Source: Acanthosepion lycidas
Lineage: Eukaryota; Mollusca; Cephalopoda; Sepiida; Sepiidae
Direction of reading: 5' to 3'
Assembly (NCBI GenBank): GCA_963932145.1
Contig: OZ010571.1
Coordinates: 160,263,796 to 160,327,795, forward strand
DNA: 64,000 nucleotides
Part shown: piece by piece, positions 42,345 to 52,464 of the stretch
How the letters are laid out: each line of letters begins with the position of its first letter
How positions within the stretch are numbered: the stretch's first letter is position 1
Program-made: the position numbers and the translations under genes
Notes under the pieces: generated by a model
Database searches by the model: none
What the model was told of the DNA's origin: nothing
Seen by the model: only the letters and a program-made list of their open reading frames with translations

Positions 42345-42595
42345 TATCTCAGTTTGAAGTTGTTTATTCCAATTTGAAGTTGTTTATTCTTATTTTGAAG
42401 TTGATTGCTTTTAGGTTTTTGACATTTTCTCAATTTCAAGTTGATTTATTCCATTTTGAAGTTGATTAATCCATTTTGAAGTTGATTGATCCAATTTGAA
42501 GTTGATTAATCCATTTTGGAGTTGATTAATTTTTTTTTACTTGAAAATAAGTTCATTTTGAAGTTGATTATTATCATTTTGAAGTTGAAAAGGTA
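42345..42595 (-). repeat. Right TIR of the iterated-motif transposon
   Basis: About ten units of the form ATTTTGAAGTTGATTAATCC, the reverse complement of the left motif, plus TTTACTTGAAAATAAG, the complement of the left spacer. Twice as many units as the left end. Confidence 0.88.
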
Positions 42596-43668
42596 TAGTT
42601 CTGAATGCTTATCATCTGCCGACTTCAGTGGGTTTAATTAGGAAGCATTACTTGTTTGAGTCAATCATTTGTTTCCCTGGAAGGAGTTCATAGAGACTCA
42701 TTTCCAATCTCACCAAATCCACAGCATTATCTTATTTTTGGTAAATTTAGTGGTGGTTTATTTTGTATTTTCAATGACTTCCAGCATTCTATATTGTAAC
42801 ACATCCCACATTTTATTTACTATCACAATTTTTGCAATGAATTAAGAAACAAATTAAAAAGGAATAGGATTTATTTTTTATTTTCTAGGCTTTATTCCAT
42901 TAAAAAATATGTACAGAATTTTACTAGTTACTTCTGCCAAGGGCAGACCACATATTAATTTCCAGTTAATGAAAGACCATGATATGAAACCTTACAACAT
43001 TCACCCTGGCCAATCAATGTTTCTATCCATATCTTTTAGGAGCATAACTCTGTCTCTGAGAGCATTGAAGCGTGGGTTCTAAGTTGGTGGCATTAGGAAA
43101 TTGTTCTCCATGTTTAGATGGTATGTTGGTACTCTTTGGTAACACAATGGAACTATTTCAAGTGGCTCGTGGTGCAGGCCCTTGTGTGGGGTTCTGAGGG
43201 ATTCTTGTGAGGGGTTCCGTTCTTTCTCTGTTCCATTCTCTCATCCCTTATGTGTCTGAAGGAGAAGGAGCCAGGTCTCATAAGACTGTTGATTCACATC
43301 CATCACTGTATTTGATGTGTGAATATATTGAATTCACATCCAATAGTTTTACTTCTTGGACCAAAGGATCATTCTTTGAATTCCTTACAAACTGGCACAA
43401 ATAAAACAACTGGTCCCAGTTTTAATAACCATGATAGAAGGGATATACCTATGAACGATCATGGGAAAAATTGAAAGAATCTCTCATGAGGCATGTTTGT
43501 TACAGTTGACAGAAAAGATCTGATTCAATGTAGGACTCTTGGTAGTACTAACTCCCACTGATATATAAGGGTAAGTTTTCTGATTTCAGAGCAAGGGAAA
43601 TAATCTTCCATATTTCATTGTACCTTTCAACCTGGGCATTGCCTTGTCAGTGATAAGGAGTTGCCTTA

Positions 43669-43947
43669 CTAGTGACAACTCCCTGCCAAAAAATATTCTT
43701 TGACATCACAAGCTAAGAATCCTAGCTCCCTGTCTTGGTGGAGGTAATTAGGTGCTCCACATAAGGAAAATACTGATTCCAAACATTGAATGATATCTTT
43801 AGAGGTATCTTTGCATGGAATGGCAAATGGGAAACATGAAAATTTTTCTATTGCAACAAACAAGTATTTATTAGCTGTCCCTGATGGTAAGGGACCCTTG
43901 AACAATTCTAATGGTGGAATAGCTTTAATAAGTTTGCCTTGATACAA
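43669..43947 (-). pseudogene. Element D integrase core
   Basis: KAIPPLELFKGPLPSGTANK, YLFVAIEKFSCFPFAIPC and GAPNYLHQDRELGFLACDVK fit the integrase core. The first catalytic Asp position reads AIEKFS where VDxFS is usual; the second Asp (HQDRE) survives. Confidence 0.72.
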
Positions 43948-44187
43948 GGGCGCAAACTGATTTTCAGCTCAGCACATGTTCAACCAGATGAACACATTTC
44001 TTTTAGTGTAAAAATCTAGTAATTCCCAGGTGGCACAAACCATCATGTAAATTTTTTTAGGGATGGAGCAGAGGAAGCATTACAAGAAGCCCTACTTAAT
44101 GTATCAGCAACTACATTGTAGTATCCCAGGTGATAATGAATATAATAATTGAAATTAGCAAGTTCTAAACTCCAGCCCCGAATTTTA

Positions 44188-44376
44188 TCATTTTTTTAAA
44201 ATTTTAGTTCCTTTATGATTGTTCACCATGAAGGCAACTGATTTTAGATCTGTCACAATTGTAAAGTGCTGGCCAGACAAAAAATATGACAATTTCATCA
44301 CAGCCTTGATTAGTACAGTAGCCTCTTTCTCAAAAGCAGGATAGTGTAATTCATGCCAATTTAAAGTTTGTAACAT
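44188..44376 (-). pseudogene. Element D RNase H fragment
   Basis: LNWHELHYPAFEKEATVLIK and GQHFTIVTDLKSVAFMVNNH match gypsy RNase H (TD.KSV.FM). It precedes integrase as expected. Confidence 0.78.
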
Positions 44377-44699
44377 GAATGCAACCAGTCATCCAGATTG
44401 GTTTAACAAGGCTATTATGGCAACATCTGAAGAATCACATTCTGTGATGTATGACTTAGAGCTATCTGGATATCGAAGTGTAGCATTCATGAATTCTTCC
44501 TCTACGTGCTTAATCTTTCACATGCTCTAGTATCCAGTGGAATACCCTTTGCCTTAATTAAAGGTTGGGCATAGTCTGAGGGATGCAGTTGGCATAATAT
44601 GCAAACATGCCCAATAATCTTTTGAGGACAGCTGTCTTGGTTGCTAGAGATCGAGGAGTGGCTGCAGTCTGGATCTGTCTTGTCAGACCAGACTAACTG

Positions 44700-45240
44700 A
44701 TTTTGTAACCAAGCACTGACACTCTTTGTTGAGATAGGATCAATCTATCTTCATTTAAAGTGAGTCCTCAACACTGTGCAGCCTCAAGGAACACCTACAC
44801 ACACTTGTCATGCTTCTCCTGGTCGTTCCCAGTTATGGTTATATTGTCGATGTAAGGGAATGTATTGGTGTGACCTGTCTTGTTGACAAATTTATCAATA
44901 ATTTGTTGAAGTGCTACTACTCCATTAGTTATTCAAAATGGGATTCAAGTATTTTGGTAAAGGTGTCCATTAGTTTTGAATGCCATAAATGATTTGTCAT
45001 CTTCATGTAATGACAACTGGTAGTATGTACTTTTCATGTTGAAGGTAGAGAAAACACAATAGGTAGCAAGTTTGTTTACAAGTGTTTCAATTTTTAGGAG
45101 TGGTTATGCATCAAACTCAGTATGTGTATTGACAGTATAGAAAGGGAAGTGGCTGACCTCCTGAAACAAAATCATATGTGCCTTGTGTGCAAAATATGTG
45201 AAGGAAAATATGGCTGATCCAAAAGCTACAATTTAAGAAC
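44700..45240 (-). pseudogene. Element D reverse transcriptase
   Basis: Minus strand at about 44810-44900 reads TNTFPYIDNITITGNDQEKH, the RT catalytic site as YIDN. Related gypsy clades may use Y-x-D-N naturally, so this need not be decay. Surrounding RT sequence is frame-shifted. Confidence 0.65.
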
Positions 45241-45902
45241 AACTTGAAGCTCAGACATTTTACGAGATGAATTTGTGATCCCCAGCCAATCAATAGAATT
45301 AATTAAATGATTGACTGTCTGCCTGTTTGTGTGTAGTGTTTCATGGTAGTACCACTGATTATGATTGGAAAGAAGGCAAGCCACTCCAAACAGCTGTACC
45401 TCATCTTTTTTTTTGTTTTTTGCTACAGTGTTAGAATAATCCACATACATATGCTTTTTATGCATGTTACGCTCATTCTTGAGGGAGATGAACTTGGTTC
45501 TATGGTCTCTTCTGTTAGCAAATGTTCAGTTACTTGAGCAATAAATTGCGTATCCACCTGCTATATGCACAGGATTTTGTCACAGTTGATTGTTGTTTCA
45601 CAGTAGAAAACAGACATGGCACCTCCAAAGTTGAGGCTGTCAAACTGAAAGTCTTTGTTTCATTTATTTTTAATTCTAGTTCAGACCTACCATGAAAAAA
45701 AAAATGTGACAGTGGTGTGCTATTTTTGGAAGTCCAGAATGAAAAGTATATCGCCACATATATTTTCTAGTAGTTCCAAACAAGTATTTGGGTATTCATC
45801 ATTAATAATAATAACAGTAGTAATAATATTAATGCAACATATGACCTTAATTGATGCACATTTAGAAGACATAACTAATATAATAGTTATATGGCTTAAT
45901 CT

Positions 45903-46290
45903 TTAATTAAGTCTCTGAGCTAATTTGTAGTCCATGTAGTTACCAGAACTGATGGAATCAATTAGTGCTGAAGTAGAGTAACCATTTATCAAGACAGTAA
46001 CCATAGAAGATGATAGACAATGTGGAGCAGTAGCCAGAATGGAGAATTGGTCTCCACAGTTAACAGCAGCTGTAGTTTTCCAGTTTTCTTTGGACATACA
46101 TATTTTTCCCAGTGTCCTACTTTTACACAGGAAGTGCATTCACTAATTTGAGCAGGACATTTAGAATAATGACGCAACCCACATCTGCAAAACCAGCACT
46201 GATACTTTGTCACTACAGTGGTAGCATTTAAAAAAATTGGAGTCGAGGTTTGAATTGCTATCCTCCAAGTGTATAGCAGCACTTACCTGT
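45903..46290 (-). pseudogene. Element D gag knuckles and protease
   Basis: CWFCRCGLRHYSKCPAQISE and CTSCVKVGHWEKYV are two zinc knuckles (the last Cys of each altered or displaced). Then comes a protease with STSALIDSISSGNYMDYKLA, where the active site reads D-S-I-S in place of D-S-G-S. Confidence 0.7.
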
Positions 46291-46690
46291 ATGGATGTTT
46301 TCCTGTAGTGGTCAGAATTATTCATGTACCCTAGCAATGTTATAGGCCTGGCCAAGGGTTAGTTCCTCATGTTCTAATAAGCATAAAAAAATTCTGTTTC
46401 TGTGTCTTGAACAAGTTCTTGATGATATTGTTCAGCAGTAACATCCCTAAGTCAGCAGTTTTTGTTAATAAAGAATTTGGCTAAGAGGATGTTATTAGCT
46501 GCTTCAAAAGTGCTACTATCTGATATGAGCTCATATATTGATGCAGTGATGTATTTAATCAGACAGCATAACTTAATTGGAGCATTTTGCTAGCATTTAT
46601 TAATGAAATTATCAAAGGTTACCTTCCAATATAGGTATTCTTTTTCTGCATCAGCTTATCAAAACATAGTAAACATTCCATGATAATAAT

Positions 46691-46762
46691 TTATTTTTTT
46701 TTAGTTGAATAAATTGTAATGAATTAACAAGAAATATACCGTTATTCAACTAAAAAAAATAA
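46691..46762. repeat. 21-bp inverted repeat near the LTR of element D
   Basis: TTAGTTGAATAA (with a T-rich start) at 46691-46712 is complementary to TTATTCAACTAAAAAAAATA at 46742-46762, with a 29-base loop. It abuts the inner side of the 5' LTR of element D. Confidence 0.8.
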
Positions 46763-47214
46763 CACCTATAAAATTTTACTAGTCACTTTTGCCAAGGACA
46801 GACAATTTATTAATTTCTGATCAAGGGGAGACAATTATATGAAACCTTATAACAATTTTAAAAGACAAAACATTTTCATTATGCTTAGGTAGCAAATTGT
46901 ACACATAGATATAGTCCAATTTGAGTTTTTTTCACTTAATTGAAGCAATTAAAATAAACAATCTGGTGTAAATGATTTTCATTGCTTGCTTTGCATATTT
47001 TGAGTATGTTAGTTTTCACTTGATTACCAGTTGGTACCCTACTAGCAAGTTGATCAAATTTCAAATGTAAATGTATTTTAAATGGACAAAGATTTATTAG
47101 AAAATTGTTTAAATATAAATGTGTTATAATGAGCATTTGATTGCAAAGGAAATGAACAAAGATTAAGATTTCAACAATGTTTATATTAGTCAAAATTCAG
47201 AATATGTACATAGT

Positions 47215-47516
47215 TGTGTGAAAGGTGACAAAAATTGTTCATATGTGGTTCCTTAGTTGCCAATGGTAAAGAAAGCATTAAGGGGTAAAGGTTGGTTGGC
47301 CAAGGTTACAGTTCGGGTCAGGAGATAGATCTGTGTTGCATTTATAACCAACCCCTGACTTATTACCTCTCCTGCTGTGTCCCTTATATGCATAGATCTC
47401 CTGTTAGGGTGGGACATCACTTCCTGTAATGTTGACTTGACTAAAGTCATTATTGTGCCTAGCTCCACTGCTGTTCCCATTTGTACTAACCAATATATAA
47501 CGTAACATGGTAGCAG
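47215..47516 (+). mobile_element. LTR 3' end followed by a primer-binding site
   Basis: A TATATAACGTAACA end at 47507 is followed immediately by TGGTAGCAG (47508-47516), the sequence expected to pair with the 3' end of initiator tRNA-Met. Upstream are TTTATAACC and TTATATGCATAG, possible core promoters. The LTR start is not clear and no coding region follows, because solo LTR 2 and unrelated DNA come next. Confidence 0.5.
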
Positions 47517-47905
47517 CTGGTTACTGAAACACGCCTCTGCTATTTTGAAGAAACTGCATGTTTTCAACCATACAATAAGCTGGTTATTTTTTTTTTGTTT
47601 TTTTTATTGATGCCTTGTTTTTGTCCCATCATGAACTCATGTCAGTGGTTAACATCAGTGATTTTCCTGACTACTATTCTCTCTCTTTCTCTCTCAGGTA
47701 TTCTAAGCAGACAATATTTCTTTTGTTTGTCTTCTTCTCCCAGATTCTTGTTTTCACTTTTGCATGAATGAAGTGGACTTCTGGAAACTTTTCCATAGAA
47801 GCTGAACATATGACACTGGGACCTCATGGAGTTAATCAGAAAAAAGGAAGAGGAAAAACTACTAACTGGATGATAATTGTTGAAATTTTCTGGAAAGTGG
47901 ATTGA
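47517..47905. other. Leader-like DNA after the primer site
   Basis: Contains a T-rich run near 47588-47606 and a CT-repeat near 47680. No coding match. Confidence 0.35.
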
Positions 47906-48250
47906 AAAGTTGTGGGGAAAATTGTGAAAATAGCCTACCTCGGAAACGACCGCGAAACTGTGCGTTATGCAAATTCTGATTGTTCAACGATAAAAAGAAC
48001 CAAAATGGCGGCACCCATGTTTTATGCCAGGCGGTCTCAGACAGTTAATGTGAAGTCTCATTGTCTCATCATTTGCATCCAAATTATGGTCAGTCCTCGG
48101 CTGTATAAAGCAGGCATGTTTTTTGTTTCTGGGCACTGAGCTTTTTGCTCGTGAGAAGGTTGGACGTGTGACACTATTTTTGTCGATTACCCTCCTCGCG
48201 GTTCCTATCTGCTACTATCAGTTAAGTCATTTCTTTACCACCACAAAAGT
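47906..48250 (+). mobile_element. Solo LTR 2 (family S) with 5-bp target duplication
   Basis: The LTR is 47911-48245 (335 bp). It starts TGTGGGGAAAATTGTG, ends TTACCACCACA, and is flanked by AAAGT (47906-47910, 48246-48250). It has two octamer motifs, ATGCAAAT at 47967-47974 and ATTTGCAT at 48071-48078, then TATAAAGCAG at 48104-48113. It is less AT-rich than the surroundings, with many CG dinucleotides. No coding content. Confidence 0.9.
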
Positions 48251-48849
48251 TGAGAAGAAAATTAAAAATGAAATGCGTTAAAAGTTATGTTTTAAAATAA
48301 TAAAATGAAATCAAGAATAGTTCCAAGGAGAATTGAACCCAAATTTAACAAAACAGAATTCAGTAAGCTTAAGCAAAACCAAAACTACCAGTCCTTCCCC
48401 ACTTCCCACCGATATGAAATAGGCAATGTGTCATCAAAGATTTTAGTCCTGGAAAATAGAAAAACATGTTGTTGGTAAAGAAAACAGGTGGTCACTGAAA
48501 TTGTTCTTTACAAAGAGCCAGGAAAAACATATGCTTTGTGTCAGCCACCCAGAAGAAAAATATCCCTACAAAAATAAAGATTAGCACCAAATTTGTTTAT
48601 TTTAATTTTTTTTGTAATTCATCAAAATTTTGGACATTATTTTGGATTTTTTGGAGACAAGCTAATAAAGAAAGATTAATTACTAGTTTGAAGTGACCAT
48701 AGGCAACAGGCTGTGTGGTCTGGTTGACATAAACACATAAACAGAGAAATATAATTATTTTTATTACTAAAGATATTGAGGATATTTATTTCTTTTCCTT
48801 TCCCACCCATAATGACCATGAATGAACAAAACAAAATGCAGAAATCCAT
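48251..48849. other. Intergenic DNA, possible tRNA-like head
   Basis: On the minus strand, GGGTTCAATTCTCC near 48327-48340 resembles a tRNA B box. No convincing A box was found, so no RNA gene is called. Confidence 0.3.
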
Positions 48850-49205
48850 ATAAGCTGGAGGTTTGGACAACTTAGAGTCCCCACATAACTGCTACTGGAA
48901 TCAGCATCATTTGCTGAGACCTCCGGACCAACACCATGTGCCACCCCTGAAGACCAGAACTTAGAAATTTAAATTACTACTAACACAAACTATAAACTCC
49001 AAAAGGAGATCCCAGTGTCATTTGATTTTAATGAAAGTGGCAAGGGTTAAAAACACTATATACAACAGATCATATATGAACCATATCATTGTTATATTTT
49101 TAACCTCTTTATTTCAGAGAATTCTTTTTTATGTAATTCCTCATCATTAACCTTTTCTTCACTTCAGTTTACTTCATCAGCAATCTTCTCACCCTTTGAG
49201 ATCAA
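48850..49205 (-). repeat. Dispersed repeat X, copy 2
   Basis: Inverted mate of 27210-27612. Shared blocks include CATATAAGCTGGAGGTTTGG, CCAGTGTCATTTGATT and TTCAGAGAATTC. Confidence 0.75.
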
Positions 49206-49419
49206 AAACCCAACATTGCAGAAGAGTGAATGGTTGCGAAGCAGACAAATGCCAGCTTGATTGAGTGGAACTGGGCTAATCATCATGATACTAGCAACAA
49301 CCCAGCAATGTGTCAAAAATTGTGGACTCAGCTAGATAGGTTCCTTCAGACCACCATGGTTACTGTCGACCAACATGGTGAGACAGTGGGTTACAAATCA
49401 ATTACTTTCTATAATCCAA
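49206..49419 (+). other. Unassigned, shares a 23-bp block with 27070
   Basis: TTCAGACCACCATGGTTAC is embedded in an identical block here and near 27070, both in + orientation although the neighbouring repeat X copies are inverted. No coding match. Confidence 0.4.
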
Positions 49420-49835
49420 GCAGGACTGCAGACCCAAAATTACAAGGAGCTGGAAGAGTATTCCACAGGCAAGAAGTGTGATAGTGAAACTGTTAGCATT
49501 GGACTTACAGTTACATCTAGTCATTTCAGCTGTAAAATGATGAGACCTTGCTGCCAATCTAGTAATGTTCTTAAATTCATAAAGTCTAGTTACCATTGCA
49601 GAAAGTTTATCAAAACAATTACCATGAGAATTGGTACAAGGAATCTACATCATGTCAGTGGAAAAGTGACTAAAGTCAAGATGTCAGGTTAAGACAATTA
49701 GCATTGCAGATTCTTCTTTGGATTTTATTGAGAATCTCTAAATATATAGCAGGAGCACCAGACTAGATGTGGCAGCAATATTCAAAGCAAGAACAAATAA
49801 TACAATAGTGTATAAGTGCATCTCATATGTTTATT
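49420..49835 (-). mobile_element. LINE 3' fragment, minus strand
   Basis: The + strand blocks GAAGAGTATTCCACAGGCAA and GTGACTAAAGTCAAGATGTC recur at 38890-39110 and 62390-62640. The minus strand reads SGAPAIYLEILNKIQRRICN, an RT C-terminal LINE signature. Confidence 0.65.
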
Positions 49836-49859
49836 TTCACCTATCATTGAATGGTTGTA

Positions 49860-50600
49860 CTCTCAAGGAGGCTCCTTGCATTGAACATCTATTGGAGCTC
49901 AAGTTCACCTCAGGTCTCAAGTAAAACTAATATATATGATCCATCACTAAGGAAGCTCGTAAAATCATTGGTTTCTTGTACCCCTTCAGAAAATACCTGA
50001 CTTCTACCATGCTCTATCTTTACAAGAGTTGGATTAGATTGAAAATGAAGTAGTTGCCATATCTGTGTTGGAGCTGCCCAATCTTCTCTTTTCTGCCTTG
50101 AGTGCAAAAGTGACTATGCAGCCTTGTCAGTGATTAATTATTTTTTACTCTACAACCCCTTTCCCACAGATGATATGTCACAAGCATATCATTTTTCTAT
50201 TTATATTTCTATGGCAAATATTCTGATGAAGTACATTCATTATTTCCACCAGTTCAGACTTTCACAGCTAAAACCTGTCATGCCATGTACACTGGTATGA
50301 ATCATCCCATTTCCCTTCATATACAATTAGTAAAAAGGAAATTCCAATCAGACAACTTCTTCCCAAGAATAGATGCTTTGTGGAACAGACTTCCAAGAGG
50401 ATGCTTCCTTGATCATTATAATTTTAACTTCAAGTATAGAATTATCAATTATCTTTCCTACCTATCCTCATAATCTGGGCTTTTTATCTCCTCCTTTTAC
50501 ATTCATACAGCAACCTCATTCAGTAACCTTCTATCTTGAATGACACTTGGGCCTTGTATTAGTTAAACAATTAGTAAAAAAATCTGTATATTTCTAATGC
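49860..50600 (+). mobile_element. LINE RT C-terminal fragment, plus strand
   Basis: 50285-50473 reads FQSDNFFPRIDALWNRLPRG, then a stop after YLSYLSS. This is the common C-terminal block (FFPR..LWNxLP) of jockey/CR1-like LINEs. Upstream frames contain shifted RT pieces. It sits tail to tail with the minus-strand fragment to its left. Confidence 0.65.
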
Positions 50601-50653
50601 ATTCAACATTATGAACAAAAAATAAAAAATTCTTTCAGTAATTGTAACTTTTA

Positions 50654-51058
50654 CTGGTGTATTTGTCTGTATTTCTGAGATGAGGTATTATATACACTAT
50701 TTACATTATTCAAACTATTGTCCTCATCTCTGCCACCATATTTATCACAATGTTTCAGCTGTTGTACTTCTTCAGGTGGTTGGAATGTTGAACTGAATCC
50801 TTTATTTTGCTTTGGGGTAGACTGTTCTAGTTCCACATGCTGTCTAATGGAGGTCAGTTATCAGTTATCACCGCCTTAACCACACTCTTTGGGTCCTGTC
50901 ACTAAAACTTTTATCCACTGTGTCATGTGTCCTTGAGGACATCTGTGTATGAATTTCTTGGTATTATAAACCTAATGTCTTTAGCAACCATTTTTACCAG
51001 TGCTCATATTGCAATTTTTGCTGTTATCAAATACATGTTTTTACCAGAGTTCTTATTG
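50654..51058 (-). repeat. Penelope element left inverted repeat
   Basis: Reverse complement of 52986-53388, with small differences. Its minus strand carries CTGAAGA (50769-50775) and GAAAC (50752-50756), spaced as a hammerhead core. Confidence 0.85.
50735..50780 (-). ncRNA. Hammerhead-like ribozyme core in the Penelope repeat
   Basis: The minus strand reads CACCTGAAGAAGTACAACAG and CTGAAACATTGTGATAAATA: CUGANGA, a short stem II, then GAAAC. Hammerheads are known in Penelope terminal repeats. Folding of stems I and III was not tested. Confidence 0.45.
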
Positions 51059-51822
51059 CCCTAAGATTCACAAAGACGGTATTCTACTCAGGCCGATTGT
51101 TAGTTGCCAAAGCTCTGTGTGCCACCCTCTGAGTCACTTCTTTGTAGATATAATTGACCCATTGATTGGAAAGTCTCCTTCATATGTCCAAAACTCCACC
51201 CACTTTGTGGAAATAATCAAAGATGCTCCCATCCTATCCAACCAGATGAACGTGGTGAATTTGTTCCCCAAGGTACCCACTGAAGAGGCACTCTCAGTAG
51301 TCAGAGACAGATTGGCCTCTGACTCATCCCTAGAAGAACAGACTAGTATTCCAATAGATAATCAGATGAAGATGTTGACTTTCTGTACACAAACAACACA
51401 CTTCGGAATCGGGATCACACATATATCAACAGGATGAGGGCTTAGCAATGTGCTCGCCATTATCACCAGCAATGGCAAATATATACATGGAATACTTTGA
51501 GGAAATGACATTAGAATCTATATCTCTAAAGTCAACTCTATGGTTAAGGTACAGAGATGATACCTTCATACTCAGGCCACACCAGGAATATGTTCAGGTT
51601 CTACTGGACCATGTGAACTCAATAAGACCTTCAATACAGTTCACAATGGAGAAAGAGAGTAACAACACACTCCTGTTCCTAGATGTTCTAATATCTCAAA
51701 CAGAGCATGGGTTCAAGACCTCTGTATACCGTAAAATGACATTCACTGGGCAGTCCCTCAATTTCAACTCCCACCATTCATACAGCGTAAAGAAAGGGAT
51801 CGTCCGCTGCTTACAACACTGA
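51048..51822 (+). pseudogene. Penelope-like reverse transcriptase
   Basis: Frame 1 (to 51437): CPKIHKDGILLRPIVSCQSS, PLSHFFVDIIDPLIGKSPSY, PTEEALSVVRDRLASDSSLE. Frame 2 (from 51448): CSPLSPAMANIYMEYFEEMT, the catalytic LWLRYRDDTFILRPHQ (YRDD, both Asp present), FTMEKESNNTLLFLDVLISQ and SHHSYSVKKGIVRCLQH. The single frameshift lies near 51440, and a stop follows at 51822. This RT family is telomerase-related and primes at nicks (family knowledge). Confidence 0.9.
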
Positions 51823-51881
51823 GCAAAAGTCATAAGTGGTGACCCAGAGACATTAGATAAAGAATTGGTAGTACCCTATAA

Positions 51882-52464
51882 TGTAACAACTACCCTGGGT
51901 ACATGGCAGCAGCCCCAAAAAACTGGGATAGGCGGGAACAAGATGTTATAAAATAAGATAAGACATATCTCGGCTGATTTACAGGCAAATACTCAAGAGC
52001 GAGAGCTGGATGTGAACGGGACAAAGCCCCATCACAAAATGACCACTATTGTCGTTTACAAATGTTCCCGATAACGAGTTCCGGTCGAAAAATAAAATAA
52101 TATTTAAAGTGTTCTATTTTTCGTCCAATAAAAATGCTTCCCTCCTAATCATACTCGCTTCGTTTTCCGAGCCTGTTAAGCCATAAAAAACGCTATAAAA
52201 GGGGTCACATGGAAGTTCAACAGGCAGTCAACAGGTGGCCAGGGATGAGACCCGTCGCAGTCAGCAGCTGTCAGCAGGAGAGCATCAACCACCGTCAACA
52301 TGTGGGAACTACTATGAGAGATCGACCTAGATCCAAAACTGGCTTATGAACTATACCACAAGCTAGCTGTCCCAAACCCTCACATTCCTGTTGAAATAAA
52401 CCACGTAAATCTATTTCTGCTGTTGTTGTATTTCTTTCTTGCAACCATACGCTCGTCTATAACA
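51882..52464 (+). mobile_element. LTR-like insertion in the Penelope element
   Basis: It starts TGTAACAACTACCCTGGG and ends CTCGTCTATAACA. CCATAAAAAACGCTATAAAA near 52180 gives TATA boxes and AAATAAACC near 52398 gives a poly(A) signal, the layout of a solo LTR. Unlike family S, no clean duplication surrounds it: TATAA occurs at 51877-51881 and again at 52458-52462, just inside this right end, so the true end may be 52457. Confidence 0.6.

Larger units (their letters stand above)
40868..42595 (-). mobile_element. Tc1/mariner-superfamily transposon with iterated-motif TIRs
   Basis: Ends TACCTTCTCAACTTCAAAAT (40868) and its complement ..GTTGAAAAGGTA (42595) with TA on each side (40866-40867, 42596-42597). 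Each TIR is built from repeats of a unit close to ATCAACTTCAAAATGGATTA: five on the left (40874-40990) and about ten on the right (42352-42590), in opposite orientation. Inside, on the minus strand, lies a broken DDE transposase. The target may have been AACTAGTT, since AAC and GTT flank the TA copies. Confidence 0.88.
42880..46854 (-). mobile_element. Ty3/gypsy element D, short LTRs
   Basis: Direct repeats about 42885-42999 and about 46745-46854 share TTTTACTAGT.ACTT.TGCCAA and ATATGAAACCTTA.AACA. On the minus strand they start TGTTRTAAGGTTTCATAT, and a purine-rich CAGGGTGAA precedes the 3' copy, so they act as LTRs. Between them on the minus strand are gag knuckles, protease, RT, RNase H and integrase remnants. 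All frames are broken. Confidence 0.78.

Noticed and set aside
40871..42595. Regularly repeated ~20-bp motif on both sides of an ORF, CRISPR-like at first sight
   Set aside because: The two arrays are inverted relative to each other, lack uniform unique spacers, and form the terminal repeats of a DDE transposon in a eukaryotic genome.
48290..48400. tRNA gene or SINE on the minus strand
   Set aside because: Only a B-box-like GGGTTCAATTCTCC; no A box at the right spacing and no cloverleaf.
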